From Dryococelus australis (lineage: Eukaryota; Arthropoda; Insecta; Phasmatodea; Phasmatidae), in NCBI GenBank assembly GCA_029891345.1, contig CM056993.1, positions 229,243,265-229,307,264 on the forward strand: a stretch of 64,000 bases of DNA, written 5' to 3'. A program made the position numbers and the translations under genes. This document shows, piece after piece, positions 23,018 to 35,301 of this stretch. Numbering within the stretch: position 1 is the first letter of the stretch; the number at the start of each line of letters is the position of its first letter. The notes below the pieces were generated by a model. It was not told the origin of the DNA. It did not search any database and saw only the letters and a list, made by a program, of their open reading frames with translations.

Positions 23018-23852
23018 CCATATTTACTCCTCTATAGTGCATCCTTTATTGGCAAAAAAAAAAGAGGAAAAAATTTCTGGGATGCCCCTTATACATGGCA
23101 AAAAAAAGGGTCAATGGAGGGGGGGTAGCCAATAATTGTGCAGCGATGTTGAGGAAAGTGACGGGACTGTCTGTTGTCTCATCTCACCCTCTTACATCAC
23201 TCCTCTCCCTTCTCTCTCTCTCTCACAGCGACCCTTCAGTTATGTGTAGGTCTAAACTCTGCTCCCCCTTCCCCACAACTAATGGCACCCTGTCACACCA
23301 CAAAACCAGAGCTGCCATGTGTTTATGACCTCTCCCACCCAATTGTAATAACACCCAGATGTTGCTGGTCAATAATTCCACCATCCCTCTTTGTTTCAAT
23401 GGCAGAGGCTAGTGAGCCATGCTCCCAGAAAGGAGACGGATGGGGGGGGGGGGGGGGGGATGAGAAGGGACGAGGTGGTACTTTTTTTTGTGATAAGGGT
23501 AGTGTGATATTCTAGCAGGGTACAAAATAAGAGAGCCAGGGCACTTCTGAAAGGAGAAAGGTGGAAGGAGAAAAAAGAAAAACTAAGCTGGAAACATTGA
23601 GTAGTAGGAGCAAGACGGTTCCAGAATTTTTTTTTATTTTGGCTTTTTGCATCCAAGTTATTTAATTAAAGTATTTTCAAAACCTATCACAATTGCCACA
23701 CATTAATGTAAAAAAAAAATTAGTTCCATACTTAGTAATAGGGTGCCACAAATTCTTGGTGCAATTTAAAAAAAAAAAATTTCCCCCCTGAAACTTGTAT
23801 AAATAATGTTGTGCACTATACACGAGTATGTGCTATACACGAGTAAATATGG
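23018..23852. mobile_element. Dispersed repeat P1 with 12-bp inverted ends
   Basis: Starts CCATATTTACTC (23018-23029) and ends with its exact reverse complement (23841-23852). The extended ends are also similar (tatagtgca against a doubled cacgagtat-tgctatacac). Inside are a 15-base G run near 23444, CT-rich and A-rich runs, and a block shared with P2 (caaaaccagagctgc, ataattccaccatccctc). It has no transposase, so it is a non-autonomous DNA element. The superfamily is not certain. Confidence 0.7.
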
Positions 23853-24516
23853 CATTATATACCTTTTAGCTGTTATGCATTGCAATTTTTTTTGCAAGCA
23901 CTGTATTACTCGCTAATGGAGAAGATCTAAAAATAGACCCCACCAAAGCACAAATTTGACTGTCTCCCTACCTCAAGGTTGCCAAATTTCCTCCATGCAC
24001 AACTCTTGCATTGTTGCAATCAAAATAGAATAAAAATATTTTCACAAAGGAATAAATACACATTTTTTAACTACGTACGTCTCTCTTACTTGGTATGCGA
24101 CAACATGGGAATAAGAAGAAAAAAAGGTGAAGAATTGTTAAAAATTGCAGCTGTGATAGCTTAGAGACTGTTTACATAATGCAATGTGTGTGACTTAGAG
24201 GGGTGAGGCGACAAGCTGAAGCAGTCCAGACACAGCACTAGGCAACCATCCCCTTCTTATCTGCATTATTTAGCTACAAAGGTATGACACATATGGCTTT
24301 CCATGGCATCAGTTATTGCAGAAGTCTTGTGTCTATTGAAATTAGCTATAAATTTAGTGAAACATCAATCCTCTGATTTTCCTGCAAGTAGCCAATGAAA
24401 ATTTTTCCACTGTCAGTAAATCTTATGTAATGTGCAACTTTTATAAATATTTTTGGGGACAAAGGGAATTCAAGTAAATACTTTTCGGGTATAATTTTAT
24501 TAGTAAGACATCTGCC
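23853..24516. other. AT-rich spacer, nothing recognised
   Basis: No frame or repeat partner recognised between P1 and X copy R. Confidence 0.35.
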
Positions 24517-25534
24517 TGATGCATAATGTCTTTTTCAATAATGGAGATTTAAAAACTTCCGCTCCATCCCTAGGTAAGTTGTTGCGGAGTTGGAGGTTAC
24601 ATTTGTCCCGTTAATTGTGAGATTGTACTGTCTGCCTTATAGATTGTTTTATTCACTGGGCCCCCATAACAATGCTTATAGGCAACAAGTTCTTTTACTC
24701 CCCGCTACATAGTTCTAGTCGTAATTATCGCTTGTCTTTTGTTTCAATGTCCCTCCAGCCGGCCGGTAATGTCACCCCCCGCTCTGCGACAACCCCTTGC
24801 CATAGCAGCATGAGCCAATCAGCAGCGGGCAGCGGCCCGAAATTAGTAAAAAAGCGGAGACGTCTCATATCTCCATAGAAAGAAGTCTTCGTTTCTAGCG
24901 CTCGACACTCAGATTCTTACCAGATGGACCTCATCTCTTCCTAGCACATGCCACTCAGGAATCAACCCTTCTACGTAGTTCCCAGAACCTGTTGCTCAGA
25001 CACAACATCCCGTTCACATCGCTTAAGCTATGCTTGCGATTGAAATTAGGTAATGATAGATACGAGCTCTTCCTGCTATGTACCCTGCAAACCCTGTGCC
25101 TTCTTGGAGTTAACAACATATCTGTGGTAGATCCATCCTTAACAACTTATTCAAGGCTGAAACTTGTCACAACATTGTTTAGTTCACCTGGCTACGTGTC
25201 AGCGACTACATTACATTGTTCTACGTGTCAGTTAAATACAACAATGCAAGAGCTTGTTGATTAGACTTTCAGCATCATAAACTGCATTAGTTGTACGCCG
25301 GTCCCCTCTACCTCTAGTGGCACATAGACACCATATTGTAATGCCCACACCTGATTTCGTGCTCTGCTGCATAGCCACACAGCCAGTTTTGTACAACGGG
25401 AAGGCACCCGCACCCAGACAGAACTTAACCCCTACACAAATAGAAGCGCCTGGCTCAACGTTTAGCCAAAAATACTGAGACATCCTCTGTGAAGACAGCA
25501 TAATGAGTATTTATTCCAAGTACATCAGGCATCA
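24517..25534 (+). mobile_element. Family X copy R, short form with exact TGCC duplication
   Basis: Starts TGATGCATAATGTC and ends GGCATCA, flanked by TGCC at 24513-24516 and 25535-25538. The start closely matches copy Y. At 25353 it carries conserved box 2 in an open frame (DFVLCCIATQPVLYNG). It is only 1018 bp, so much of the middle seen in copies A-C is absent; I could not find box 1 or a clear tRNA-like unit. Confidence 0.8.
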
Positions 25535-25538
25535 TGCC

Positions 25539-26009
25539 TAGTGAACTATAATAATATCTTATATAAATCATTTTGCGTTTATATCAGAGACAACTAAATA
25601 CAGACTTCACTGGAAACAACACAGCAAAACATCTTTCAGGGATCAGAATTAGTCAGTTTCTATTTTACAAAGGTACTGAGTTTGTGAAGTCATTCTTGGG
25701 AACCATGGAACCTCGTAGAAAGTGGCGATGCACTGCATATGGTGTGATTTTGCAGCAAAAATCTTAAAAAAATGACAAGTACAATTTTAACACAATGATT
25801 GTATATAAAGGTTGGGGTGAGTCAAAACTAATCCAAATTTCGATGGTAACTCCTTTGAAATAATGAAACTTTCCCCAGGAATCTTCTAAGGTTGTAAAAT
25901 TAAAAGTGAACTGCAGTTGCAGTATATAAGTTCATGGTCAAAACAAATAAATATTGTATTATTCAAACATTCACTGCAATAGCATTATCAATCTTTGTAA
26001 AAAAATTAC
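25539..26009. other. ATR intron sequence downstream of the 26010 exon
   Basis: AT-rich, without a recognised repeat. On the minus strand the intron opens with gtaatt at 26009-26004. No further ATR exon was found between here and base 1. Confidence 0.4.
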
Positions 26010-26285
26010 CTGACCACCTCCTCATATCCATTATGGTAAGCACCCTTATCCAAGCTTGAGGTTGCTAGGGCTTCCAGTAATATCTTGCGTGTAACTTCCA
26101 CATTTTTATGCAGTCTTTCATGGTCCAGTTTTCGGAAGTCACTAAGAATTCTACCAACTTGCATTCCCCATGACCTGTCATTACTGAACTCTGACCGTGA
26201 AACCAAGTTTGAAAGTTTGTCAAACATGTGTAGCTGCCAAAAAGCTTCTGCTTGTTGTTCACCCATGACTACTGCAAGATGAGGG
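26010..26285 (-). CDS. ATR: ATR-like checkpoint kinase, FAT-domain exon
   Basis: ATR is a PI3K-like protein kinase that responds to single-stranded DNA and stalled forks in the nucleus. This 276-nt exon is bounded on the minus strand by a pyrimidine tract plus cag (acceptor ending at 26286) and AG|gtaatt (donor at 26009). It enters with one base of a split codon and leaves with two. It encodes about 91 residues, including EQQAEAFWQLHMFDKL, WGMQVGRILSDFRKLD and SLDKGAYHNGYEEVV, which match the FAT helical repeats of ATR. The split last codon begins AG, so the next residue would be Arg or Ser, as the ATR pattern (VR-LHML) expects. Other PIKKs are possible but fit less well from memory. The following exon was not found in the window. 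Confidence 0.85.
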
Positions 26286-27078
26286 CTGTAAAAAAAATTT
26301 TTGACACCATTAATATCAGAGAAAAGTATTATCCAGAAGTTAAATTGACAAAATCATGAGACAAGACAAAAAATAACTTTTTGCAAACTATGCAAATACA
26401 TCAGCTATCATTATTGATTAAATTCCATAGCAGCATTTTGGTGACGATTCTAAGTTTATCATATTCTAATTGACACCTTCTACATAAATGATAGTGAAAA
26501 CCCATCAAATTATGTAGCATATGTATGTACAACTTCAGAATACAAATATGTACACATCCTGCTCACATTCCAACTACACTACATGCAACTTCACATTAAT
26601 TGGTGTACGAACAAAGCTGCTTTCTAGCATAACGTAAGTACTAAATTTATTTTAGTTCCAAGTGGAGAATACATTTTGACCCATTAAATATTGATGTGGC
26701 AGTACGGTAACACAGCATAGCAGCAACTCCCTCCTTAGTGAAGTGACCAATGTGACGAGTAAAACTGGCGTGGCCAGTTTAAGCCTGCTACCTAGTTGAA
26801 ATTATAATATCATTAACTCCATGGAGTGACTTTTTTGTAGCTCTCAGTTAGTTGCGGAGGGAGTTGACGGAGGCCTAGGGTTATGGTACAAAACTCACTA
26901 CGTTAAACATGCAACACCTGGATAGGGTGGGGGGTTCTCTACGTTGAAATGAATATTACATTTGGGCTAAGGTGCATCCACCCAGGACCAATAATTAGGG
27001 AATTTAAACACTATGCTAATTTTGACATAATACGTTTCCTTATAGGAAGATTTAGACTTGGTCACTTTGAGAGACTTC
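26286..27078. other. ATR intron, upstream side, no repeat recognised
   Basis: AT-rich intron DNA between the ATR exon acceptor and X copy G. It begins with the polypyrimidine tract of the acceptor (seen as an A-run on the plus strand at 26290-26296). Confidence 0.4.
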
Positions 27079-29125
27079 AAATATCGCGATGCCAGAATCG
27101 CAGGATGCATTAAGAGAAAAACAAAAGAAAGACCAGGTTCATAATCCCTCTTTGGAGGCCGACCGGTAATAGCGTGCGCCGTCATATCAGGACAAAATCT
27201 GGGATCAAATGCACAACCCTTTGTCTTGGCAAGCACTGTATCTTACCAGTAATGAGAAGATGGGTGCTCCTCCTTATTGACTGGCTCACACGGTGGGTGA
27301 GCAGTTGGTCAGTGGCTGGCTCTTGTTGAGGTGCAATGGTGCAGTTGTTCTCGTTGTTTGGGACAACTGGATGCAGGAACTCTTGCAGGGGAGCCCTTAG
27401 CCAGGGCCAGTCAAGGTCTAGGGGTATACTTCCCTCTCCCAAGAGGGTACCTATGATACGGTGTTGCCTATCGGGGAGTTTGATTAATGGTGAAAATAAT
27501 GGTATAGTCCGTGTGAGGGGTTGGGTGTATTAACGTCACTGCAGTTTCTGAAGGTGATTGTCTAAGACTATCTCATTCATTGAGGCACATAAGTCACTCT
27601 CGTGATCCTCCCTGTCAAGTGTACAGTATTGAATCACAGAACAAAACAGTCCACAGAGGATAAACCTGTGGTTTGAATGAGCCAAGAGTATAATTCCAGT
27701 ACTCACCCGTGCAGTAACACTCGGGGTTCATTTCATCCGGTCTTTGCAAGCAGTAGTGGAGTATGGAACACCTGGTCAAGTTGATTCTCTTAGTGGATTG
27801 GAGTACCTACTGCTGTTGGGCGTAGCCGAAGGTGTACAAATTGGCAGAGCTTGGTTTGCCTCCTAGAGGTATGTGTGTCTACCATGGTGGTTTACGCGGC
27901 TGCTGGCTTTCCTTCTAAGGCGTAATTACATTAAATTTTACCAAGTGAGAAAGAGTTAGTTGAATTATTGACAAAGAGGAATAACACACTTAAAAAATAA
28001 GTTAAAATATGTATTTTATTATATGTATCTGGAAAACAGGGTGATGCCACACCAACTCCTATTGAAATAACATAAGTTATGGAAGCTGAACCTAACGTTA
28101 AATCCAGGTGAGGGCAGCCTGGGCAAGAGCTAGGTGTAATGTGAATAAAACTGGCAAGCTACTTAAATTCAATAGCTAACACATTAAGAGAGTGTAACTA
28201 TCCCGAGGGTGGCGATTGACGGAGCGAGGGGGAAAGGATGTTCTTAAGGAACCTAATATCTGCTATACAAGAGGGGTAGCTGACGTAGCTGCACTGTCTG
28301 GTGGGCCGACAAGGTCCAGAAGGGACGTTGACGGAACCTGCTACCAAAGGAGTTGCTGGTGGTTACCAGAAGGTGGAGTGGTAGGCGAGGAGCAACGTCT
28401 TTGGGAGTTTATGGAGTCTCCCAGAAGCTTGGGATATGCGATGCTGCAGACAGCAGGTCAGCGGCTGCTGAAGGTGTTGAACTTCTGGTCAGTTATTGTC
28501 TTCTGACTGGTAGAGATCCTGGTCCTTTCAAGTGGTGGGATCTCCAAAGTACCAATTGTCGCGCATCCCGAAGGCTGCCTCTGGCCTTTGCAAGCGGTGG
28601 AGGAGCAGAGACTTGAGAGCTAGCAGTTGCTAGCCGTAATATACATTGTTATTAGTTGGAAGCTTGATTGCTGCAGAGGTGCGAGGAAAGTTAGCCTTGC
28701 TGTCAGCCTTGCTGCTTCTGAAGCAGCACTATTAATTTCTTATCTCCTCCACGGGAGGTGTAATCCTTTCTTATTGCCTGTGTTGGAGGTGCTTAAGCTG
28801 AAGTAGACTGGGTGCTGCCCTCTAGTGATGACCTGTAGAACTAGTGCGATCTTCGCTGGAGGGTGCCAGTATCTCAGCTAACAATTCTTCCTCAAGGGCT
28901 GGACGCTGGTGTAACAGCTTCTGGAGTTTCTTGGTTAACAGTACAATCTTGGGAAGATGTGTGTGTAGTCTCTCTTGATGTGCATCAACGTACCCTGCAT
29001 GCACGTGTCACGTGGCACTGTTATAGAGTAATGACTTTCCCTTTTTTGAGTCGCATGCTCAAAGATGGGGTGAAGTCAGCAAGTGGAGTGCACATTGGAA
29101 ATGCGCAGGAATGCATCACATGTCA
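27079..29125 (-). mobile_element. Family X copy G, minus strand (about 2.05 kb)
   Basis: The reverse complement aligns with copy D over nearly its whole length: start TGACATGTGATGCATTCCTGCG (29125 down), cttccc-aagattgtactgtt, agggcagcaccca, caagtctctgctcctccac, gggatgcgcgac-attggtac, agcttctgggagact, and an end like copy D's (ctggcatcgcgatat near 27080). The leader carries accaagctctgccaa near 27840. The frame 27442-27182 is in the place of the conserved X frame; box 2 is only weakly visible (near 27200). No target duplication could be matched. Copy G directly abuts repeat E2. Confidence 0.75.
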
Positions 29126-31529
29126 GTATTAAGTTTGCCATGCCAATTTAAATATCTATTGTGGACTCTCAAAGCACAGAAAACACATGTACAGATAAAC
29201 TGTATCCACAGTTAATTTTCTGTGGTCCCAGCAATACTCCTATGTAAATAATGATAAAGCTACCCGCTTTTATTATTTGTCTTAATATTTCATCAATAAA
29301 AATATCTTTCAGTCATATTATCTAAGATTTCCCACAACAACTGTTTTTAAATCAGTTGTTATGCAAACGTATAGTAACTGGATGTGAAATATGTCATGTG
29401 TGCTGCTGTTTATCACTGCTCTGCAACATGGTGTAAGTCTGGCTTGCTCTCTCCCTTTCAGCAGCTGAGAGGGGAAGCGGTTACCTAGCAACCAGCATGG
29501 TGACCTTGTATTCTCTCTCTTGTCCTGTCTTTTTCACTCCCCTTACATGCCTTCAAGAGGGAAAGCTGATGTAAAAAAAAAAGTGTCCCCTTAGTTGCGC
29601 ATGCTTGCTAGCGATTGTAGAAAATTTAAGATTATCTGATGTTTAAAATAGTTGCACCTATCAATACTAGTATTTCAAAGTAAATGGTTTCGCCTATAAA
29701 TGTCACGTAATACCTTTTAAAAAGGAATTATTATGTGCAAAGTTATTTTTTCTGCGATTAAAGGTCGTTTTCTCCTATTAAGTTTGTGTGTTTAATTGTA
29801 TCTGGTGTAAAATCAACATGATTTTAAAAGAAAATATTAATTTAACTAACTGGACAGCATCTTTGTAAATAAAATGGTATGCCCAGAAGAATACACTTGA
29901 CCTCCCCTTGTCGCCAAAAATTGTTTCAACATTGAGCGACTTGTATTATAAAGAATAAAGTAAATTTTAAGCAACTTGCTGCAGAGAAATAGGAGGCTTA
30001 TTAGATGTCTTTTGTTGTATAATAATTGGTAGGCACCGAGCCTCAGTACAGTGTAATTTGTGACAGGTGTATGGGGAAAACCATAGGATACAGTTCTGAT
30101 GGAATAATTATTCAAAACCGTGAAGAAAAGAATTTTAATTGCCTTAGGTATTCATTTCTGTCTCGAAATTGCAAGTTTTATTACAGTGAAATATAATTCA
30201 TTACTTTAAATAAAAGATAGACATCTGCCACATGTGCAAGATGTCGCCAACATGTAGCAACGTGGAGAAGTACAGTGTTCCACTCCACTCACCATTTCCC
30301 TTTCTCCGTCTTGCCAGCTGTGAACACACTGCTAATCAATAATCTCTCTGCGCACTCCTGATCAAGTGCACACGGAACATTAAAAAAATTGGCTTGAATT
30401 TGACGTGTGACGCTTATACTGACTTAACCTAAAAACTTCACTTCATCTGAAAGAACCTTCACATAACCCCAGGCAGAGTTTAAGCCTGAACAGCTGTCTA
30501 CCTGAGTTCCTACAAAACACGCCCCTTTTCCCGGGGGCTCCTACGGACACGTCAGCTTGTTTTGTTCGCCCGAGGACAGATATTGTGCCAACTCCCCCAA
30601 AGTGTAAATTAGCCACTGGCCAAGACCACATTCCAGAGTCGCATATTTCCACAGCGGACCAAGGGATGTCACTAGAGCGCAGCTCCACCCAGGGACGAAG
30701 CTCATTACTGCCTGCACCACCGCAGCCCAGAGATGGGCGGGCTAGCAGAATATATGCCAGTGCACAGCCAAGAAACGCCAGCTATTGTTCATTCAGCTCC
30801 AGCAGTTTGCTCTACCATATTATGTGCTGGGACTACCTGCTGTCGACCAACGTCTACCAGAAGCTCTTCACCAGCAACCCCTTAAGAAGTCTTCAACACC
30901 CCTTCACCTTGCCTACCCTTCTGCTAATGGTAATCACACTACCCTTGTAATGTTAACACACCCCCCCACTGCCCATCTGGTAGTGGCCCCGATGTCCTTT
31001 CTGGACACCCAGTGTTCAGATGGTTAAGGATAATAGTTGTAATAGCTACCTAGCTGCATCTGCCTCATTCTAGTTAGACCCAGGTCCCCTTCACCTGGTA
31101 CTACATAGGTTACTTCTGATCAGCTCTTAGTTAGTTATAAGGTAATACGGGTCACCGTGTTTATTCCTCATGGAATAAATACATGTTTCTCTCAAAACTC
31201 TGCATACTCACATCTAAGGGTGACTGTTTTATTCCTCTGTAGACACCCACCTGCCAGAGTGAAGTAGGAGACCGCGTATTTTGCCTAAACCACTTCCGAA
31301 TCTAGTGTCTGACTGCGGGCTACCTTAACCAGCAACATGTACGTCAGAAACACACACAGTCAACGGACACCCGTACTGTGCACCTGATGTACTGTAAGGA
31401 AGAGCCAGAGCCACAACCACTAGAAACTCAATCCACGAGGCGGCTAGTATGCCAGTCCAGCCAGTGCTCCGTCCACCATGCTGAACTGTTGCCGGAGGGA
31501 GTACTAGCATGGTCCTGGCAATCTGACCA

Positions 31530-31612
31530 CCTTAGGACCTACACCCATTGTCATTGAAGGACGTGCAGAGTAAACCCACCTCTCTGACCACTGCGCCGCT
31601 ATGTTGTTAGTT
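31530..31612 (-). repeat. Antisense tRNA-like unit in X copy B
   Basis: The minus strand reads cggcgcagtggtcagag, which matches the tRNA A box consensus except at its first base. It is followed about 45 nt later by gggtgtaggtcc, a degenerate B box. The orientation is opposite to the X element. It is too divergent to be a tRNA gene. Confidence 0.6.
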
Positions 31613-31678
31613 TAAGTATATGGGTACAACTCTGGTTGGCTCGGGCCTGGCTTTAGTTTTACACCTAGCTAGGGACTA

Positions 31679-32260
31679 ATGTTGCCTGCTTTTCTCTTGA
31701 CGAGGCAGGTACTTGCATCCATCCTATGCCTTACACCCATAGGAGTGGTACTAGGTGGTGAGCAAGGAAGACAGCCACCACCTCAAAAGCCAAAGGAAAC
31801 TGCAACCCAGCCCCAACTGCACTCTGCAGCACAAACCCAACGGGAACGAGATCAAGCCGCCCGCCAGCTGGAAGGTACTCACCTCCAAGCACCCTCACAC
31901 TCCTTATTTGCAGCCCCGATCAAGACAGAAGGACGTCCACACCCAATCGTGACAGCTTTCCGCAAGGACCAGCATGTGCCACTCGGGATTGCCAACCCTT
32001 GGTTCAGGGGTCACTGGAGCTGCAACCTGCCCTCAGCTTCACCAGCCGCAACACCGCAGACGCACTAGATCAAGGCACCAGCAGTCACAGCAGCTGGGTT
32101 AGCAACCACCCCGGGCCACCTTCAACCAAAGAAAACCCCTTGCTCTGTGCCACCCTACACGCCGGACAGTGACACCAGTGTTTGACTTTGTACCGTGCCG
32201 ACAGACCACGTGCCCAGTTCTGTATATCAGACAGGGCCTGGTCAGCCAGTAGAGGTCAGT
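31679..32260 (+). pseudogene. Family X conserved reading frame (copy B), frameshifted
   Basis: The N-terminal part has a hydrophobic start (residues 1-27, signal- or membrane-like), then a Gln/Pro/Arg-rich stretch, then box 1 (residues about 86-108). The frame stops at 32068, and box 2 follows about 115 nt later in a different frame, about 155 nt before the element's end. Copies A, C, D and the right-end copy keep box 1; A, C, D, R and Y keep box 2. I do not recognise the product. Nothing here proves that an intact copy exists. Confidence 0.5.
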
Positions 32261-32469
32261 CGAAGTTAACCCGTGTTCCTGACAGATACAACAAAAACCT
32301 TGCCCAACCATGACGTCGTCCGACACATGATGTCATGCATCAAATTCAGTGTTTTATTTCATTTTCATAGGGTTTGAAAGTTCTAGCTTGCATTCGGTGT
32401 TGGATTACAATCAATTATTTATTGTATTTTAAGATGTTATATTCTAACACAAAACAAGTTGAAGTTAAA

Positions 32470-33391
32470 TTATTATTATGTTACCCTTCAAAACTTCAGA
32501 CAATATTATGCGGACTTGGATATTAGATCTGAAAAATACCATACATAACCTCAATATGCATGTTTGTTTATCCAACAGCCTAAAGATGTCATTGAAAAGA
32601 ATTTTTTTAATCAATTCAAATTAAATATTCACTTGAAATTGAGCAAAATTTGTAATATATATTAATATTTTCACTTATTATTCCTTTGTTGGCTGAGCCT
32701 TGCTCAAACCTTCAGTTAAAATACCAACAGATAAATTTGCGATAATTTTTGACAATTATTACTTTCCGAATCTTATTCACACCTTTAACACGCTAACCAA
32801 AACCACAGCCGACAGTTTCCAATAAGAATTACGCCCATCAAAGACTCGTGTGTTTGCTTTCACTCATCACTTTCAATAACAACAGTGTTATCATTGCCGC
32901 CAACCTACGAGTGCAATAAACGCATACGAAGAAAAAGAATAAAGGTTGCTTTCACATTTTTGCCAAAATACAAATGCAGTAAAAACAGTAAAAATGTAAG
33001 AAGAAAAAAAAATTCTAGCAGGGTGTAAACAATACTATCAATAGCACCAGTTGTTGATTAATTGCATAGTTTTCCATTCACATAGTGTCCAAAAACTAAT
33101 GATGCAAACAATCTTTGGTGAATGTACCATCAGAAAATATGGTAAAATGTAAACAACGTGAACAAATCATCAAAAAATAATTGTTCCGAATATATTTTGG
33201 GTTTCTGAGAGAATAACTGATTGATGGATGCTATAAATTAATGCTTTACGAAACGTAGCATGCCGGGTTATTATCATGTTAAATAAATTTGTGCTACTAA
33301 TTGGTGAATATGCAAATAATGTTCAGATGCTGCTGATGCCGATGGTCATGGTATCAGGCAGTTCATCGGTATCGGTGTCGGCCCATACCTA
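32470..33391 (-). mobile_element. hAT-like element J1, one end lost
   Basis: The reverse complement matches J2 (35302-36599). Its clear end is TAGGTATGGGCCGACACC, read from 33391. The other terminal repeat is not visible; homology to J2 fades near 32475 inside repeat E2. The 8 bp beyond the good end is tttattag. It has no coding capacity. Confidence 0.65.
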
Positions 33392-33758
33392 TTTATTAGT
33401 AAAACTTTATTCACAGACAATGTACAACTTTCAATAGTCAACATGAAGTCTGGTTACAGGTTGTATTTTATTAATGTGAATGTCAGAACCCTCATCTACT
33501 GAATTTCCATACGCACTGAAAATTTTTGACAGTCCCCTGGAAAATAGTAGATAGGGAGTCCACTGCACTGTGTTAAAAACTTCACTTCAAATACATTTTT
33601 GAAAACACTTAAGAAATTCTTTAAATATAAAAAAATGTTTTACTTAATATTACTTTTGACATAGATTTGAATGTGAACTCAGCAAAATAATTCATCAAGT
33701 TTTTAAGCTTAATTCATATTACAGTGGAACAATGAAATAAACAAAATAGACTATGATG

Positions 33759-34442
33759 CAGGCCTGCCGTTTTAGCCGATTTTATTAGTTTTTAGGGATT
33801 TTTAACTCTGGAAACAAATAGAAAAATTAAAAATAAGATTTTCTGAACAGATGTGACACTAGCAGCGCCCAAAGCGATGTGTATTAGTTTCACTGATGCA
33901 TTTGTTTGAAGGATTCTTACAACATGGTTGAATAAATTAACGAAATATTATGGACATATACCATTGCTTCAATAGTGTAGGTCCAAAATATTTCTTCATT
34001 ATTCACTGGCGTGGGTATACGGTTATCTACATATTTCTGTTCCGGCTGTATGATCACATACAAAGGCCAAGGCCATTATTGAAAATAACCTTTGCAGCGA
34101 ATTGACGTTTTTGCGCATGCAATCCGAATTTGGTGATTGTGTTTCTGTTAGGCATTTATATCACACTGGTAAGAAAATGAAAATTAACGCAGATATGGTT
34201 TTTGTATAAACAAAAGTATAAGTGTGAGTGGAGAAAATAATTACATGGTTTGTAAATTCCAAACAAAAACCACTACGCTAAATATGTGAACGTGCTTCAC
34301 ATTCCTTTTTTTTTATCCCCGTAATTTGCTATTTTTTTCATTCCAAACATTTTACAGGATTTAACCCAATGATTCCAGAATTTTACAGGATTTTTTACAT
34401 ACAGGAACCAGCATTCCAGCCTCAGGGCTGGTGGCAGCCCTG
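33759..34442. mobile_element. hAT-like non-autonomous element L
   Basis: The ends CAGGCCTGCCGTTTTAGCC and, inverted, CAGGGCTGCCACCAGCC face each other. Flanks ctatgatg (33751-33758) and ctataatg (34443-34450) agree in 7 of 8 bases, the 8-bp duplication expected for hAT. CAGGGCTGCCA is a terminus often seen in hAT elements. 684 bp, no frame. Confidence 0.75.
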
Positions 34443-35301
34443 CTATAATGACACATTTCGACATTGCCTGTAACAATAATTTTTGAATACATTGTCATGT
34501 TCCACAAAGTAAACTTGCTCATTTAAAATGAGTGCCTTTTCATGTTACCAACTGCTGTAATGATAATAGAACTGTTTACACTAGTTAAAATATGTGTAAT
34601 ATTTTCATTTTTCTTCCACAAACATTACACATTGATAAGTGAAAAAAAGTCAACAACTTTTCATGTATACCTACAAATGAAAAGAATGGGGAAAGGAATA
34701 TGCCACATATCTTTCTTCCCATTCAATATGATACTGCCCCTTCCCTTCCTTCTCGAGCATTATTGATTACCATCCTGTTCCCAAGCAGAAATGTATTCAC
34801 AGAAATATGGTTGGGAAAAGTATTTATTGCAAGAGCAGCTACAAGAGGGGAAGTAGCAAACAGTACGAGAGGGTAGGGTGCCCATGAAAAAAGGAGCACA
34901 AGATACAGCCATGGAATAAGCAAATGAATTTTACACTTAACAGTTGGTTCATCGGTTCATCTAAATTCTAGCTTTCAGCCAGTTTCAAATGAGAACAAAA
35001 CCTACAGTTGCAGGTAATTGCAGTGCCTGCAACTACACCGTACATTATGAAATTCACAGGGGGTATCATTCATAGGGTTCAGAAAGCTGTAATGTGTAAT
35101 GTTTTCTTCCAGTGGATTTAGAAATAAGAGACAAAAAAAAAATGTTTTTGTCATTTGAAAATAATTAATTTTTAAAAGCGTATGGGTTTTGAGAGTTAGC
35201 AATGTGACAATGTCATTCTCTGCACCAATAAAAAATATTCCAAATATTGAAGAAAAATTAGAAAAACCTCATTAAAATGAAAGTAGTATCAATGAAAATA
35301 T
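34443..35301. other. AT-rich intron spacer, nothing recognised
   Basis: Short frames only, without recognisable content. Confidence 0.35.

Larger units (their letters stand above)
30401..32342 (+). mobile_element. Family X copy B, full length with exact AATT duplication
   Basis: 1942 bp from TGACGTGTGACGC to GTCATGCATCA, flanked by AATT at 30397-30400 and 32343-32346. Repeat E1 (near 13335) shows the corresponding uninterrupted site. It contains a promoter-like part with ctaccctt/ctggtagtg motifs (30900-31000), a polyadenylation-like ggaataaatacatg (about 31170), a leader, an antisense tRNA-like unit (31530-31612) and a frame of 129 codons at 31679-32068. That frame has box 1 at 31937 (PHPIVTAFRKDQHVPLGIAN). 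Box 2 at 32184 (DFVPCRQTTCPVLY) is in another frame, so the gene is broken between them. Confidence 0.85.
29140..33560 (-). repeat. Long repeat E, copy 2, interrupted by two insertions
   Basis: The reverse complement matches E1 in three pieces: 30400-29140, then 32343 to about 32470, and 33392 to about 33560. The first gap is exactly X copy B with its AATT duplication; the second is a hAT-like relic. Landmarks run in the same order as in E1, from aggggactgtcaaaaa (about 33525) to aaaattaactgtgga (about 29210). No coding capacity was recognised. Confidence 0.75.

Noticed and set aside
31588-31599. A genuine tRNA gene in X copy B
   Set aside because: Only the A box is good; the B box is degenerate and no acceptor, anticodon or T arm could be paired.
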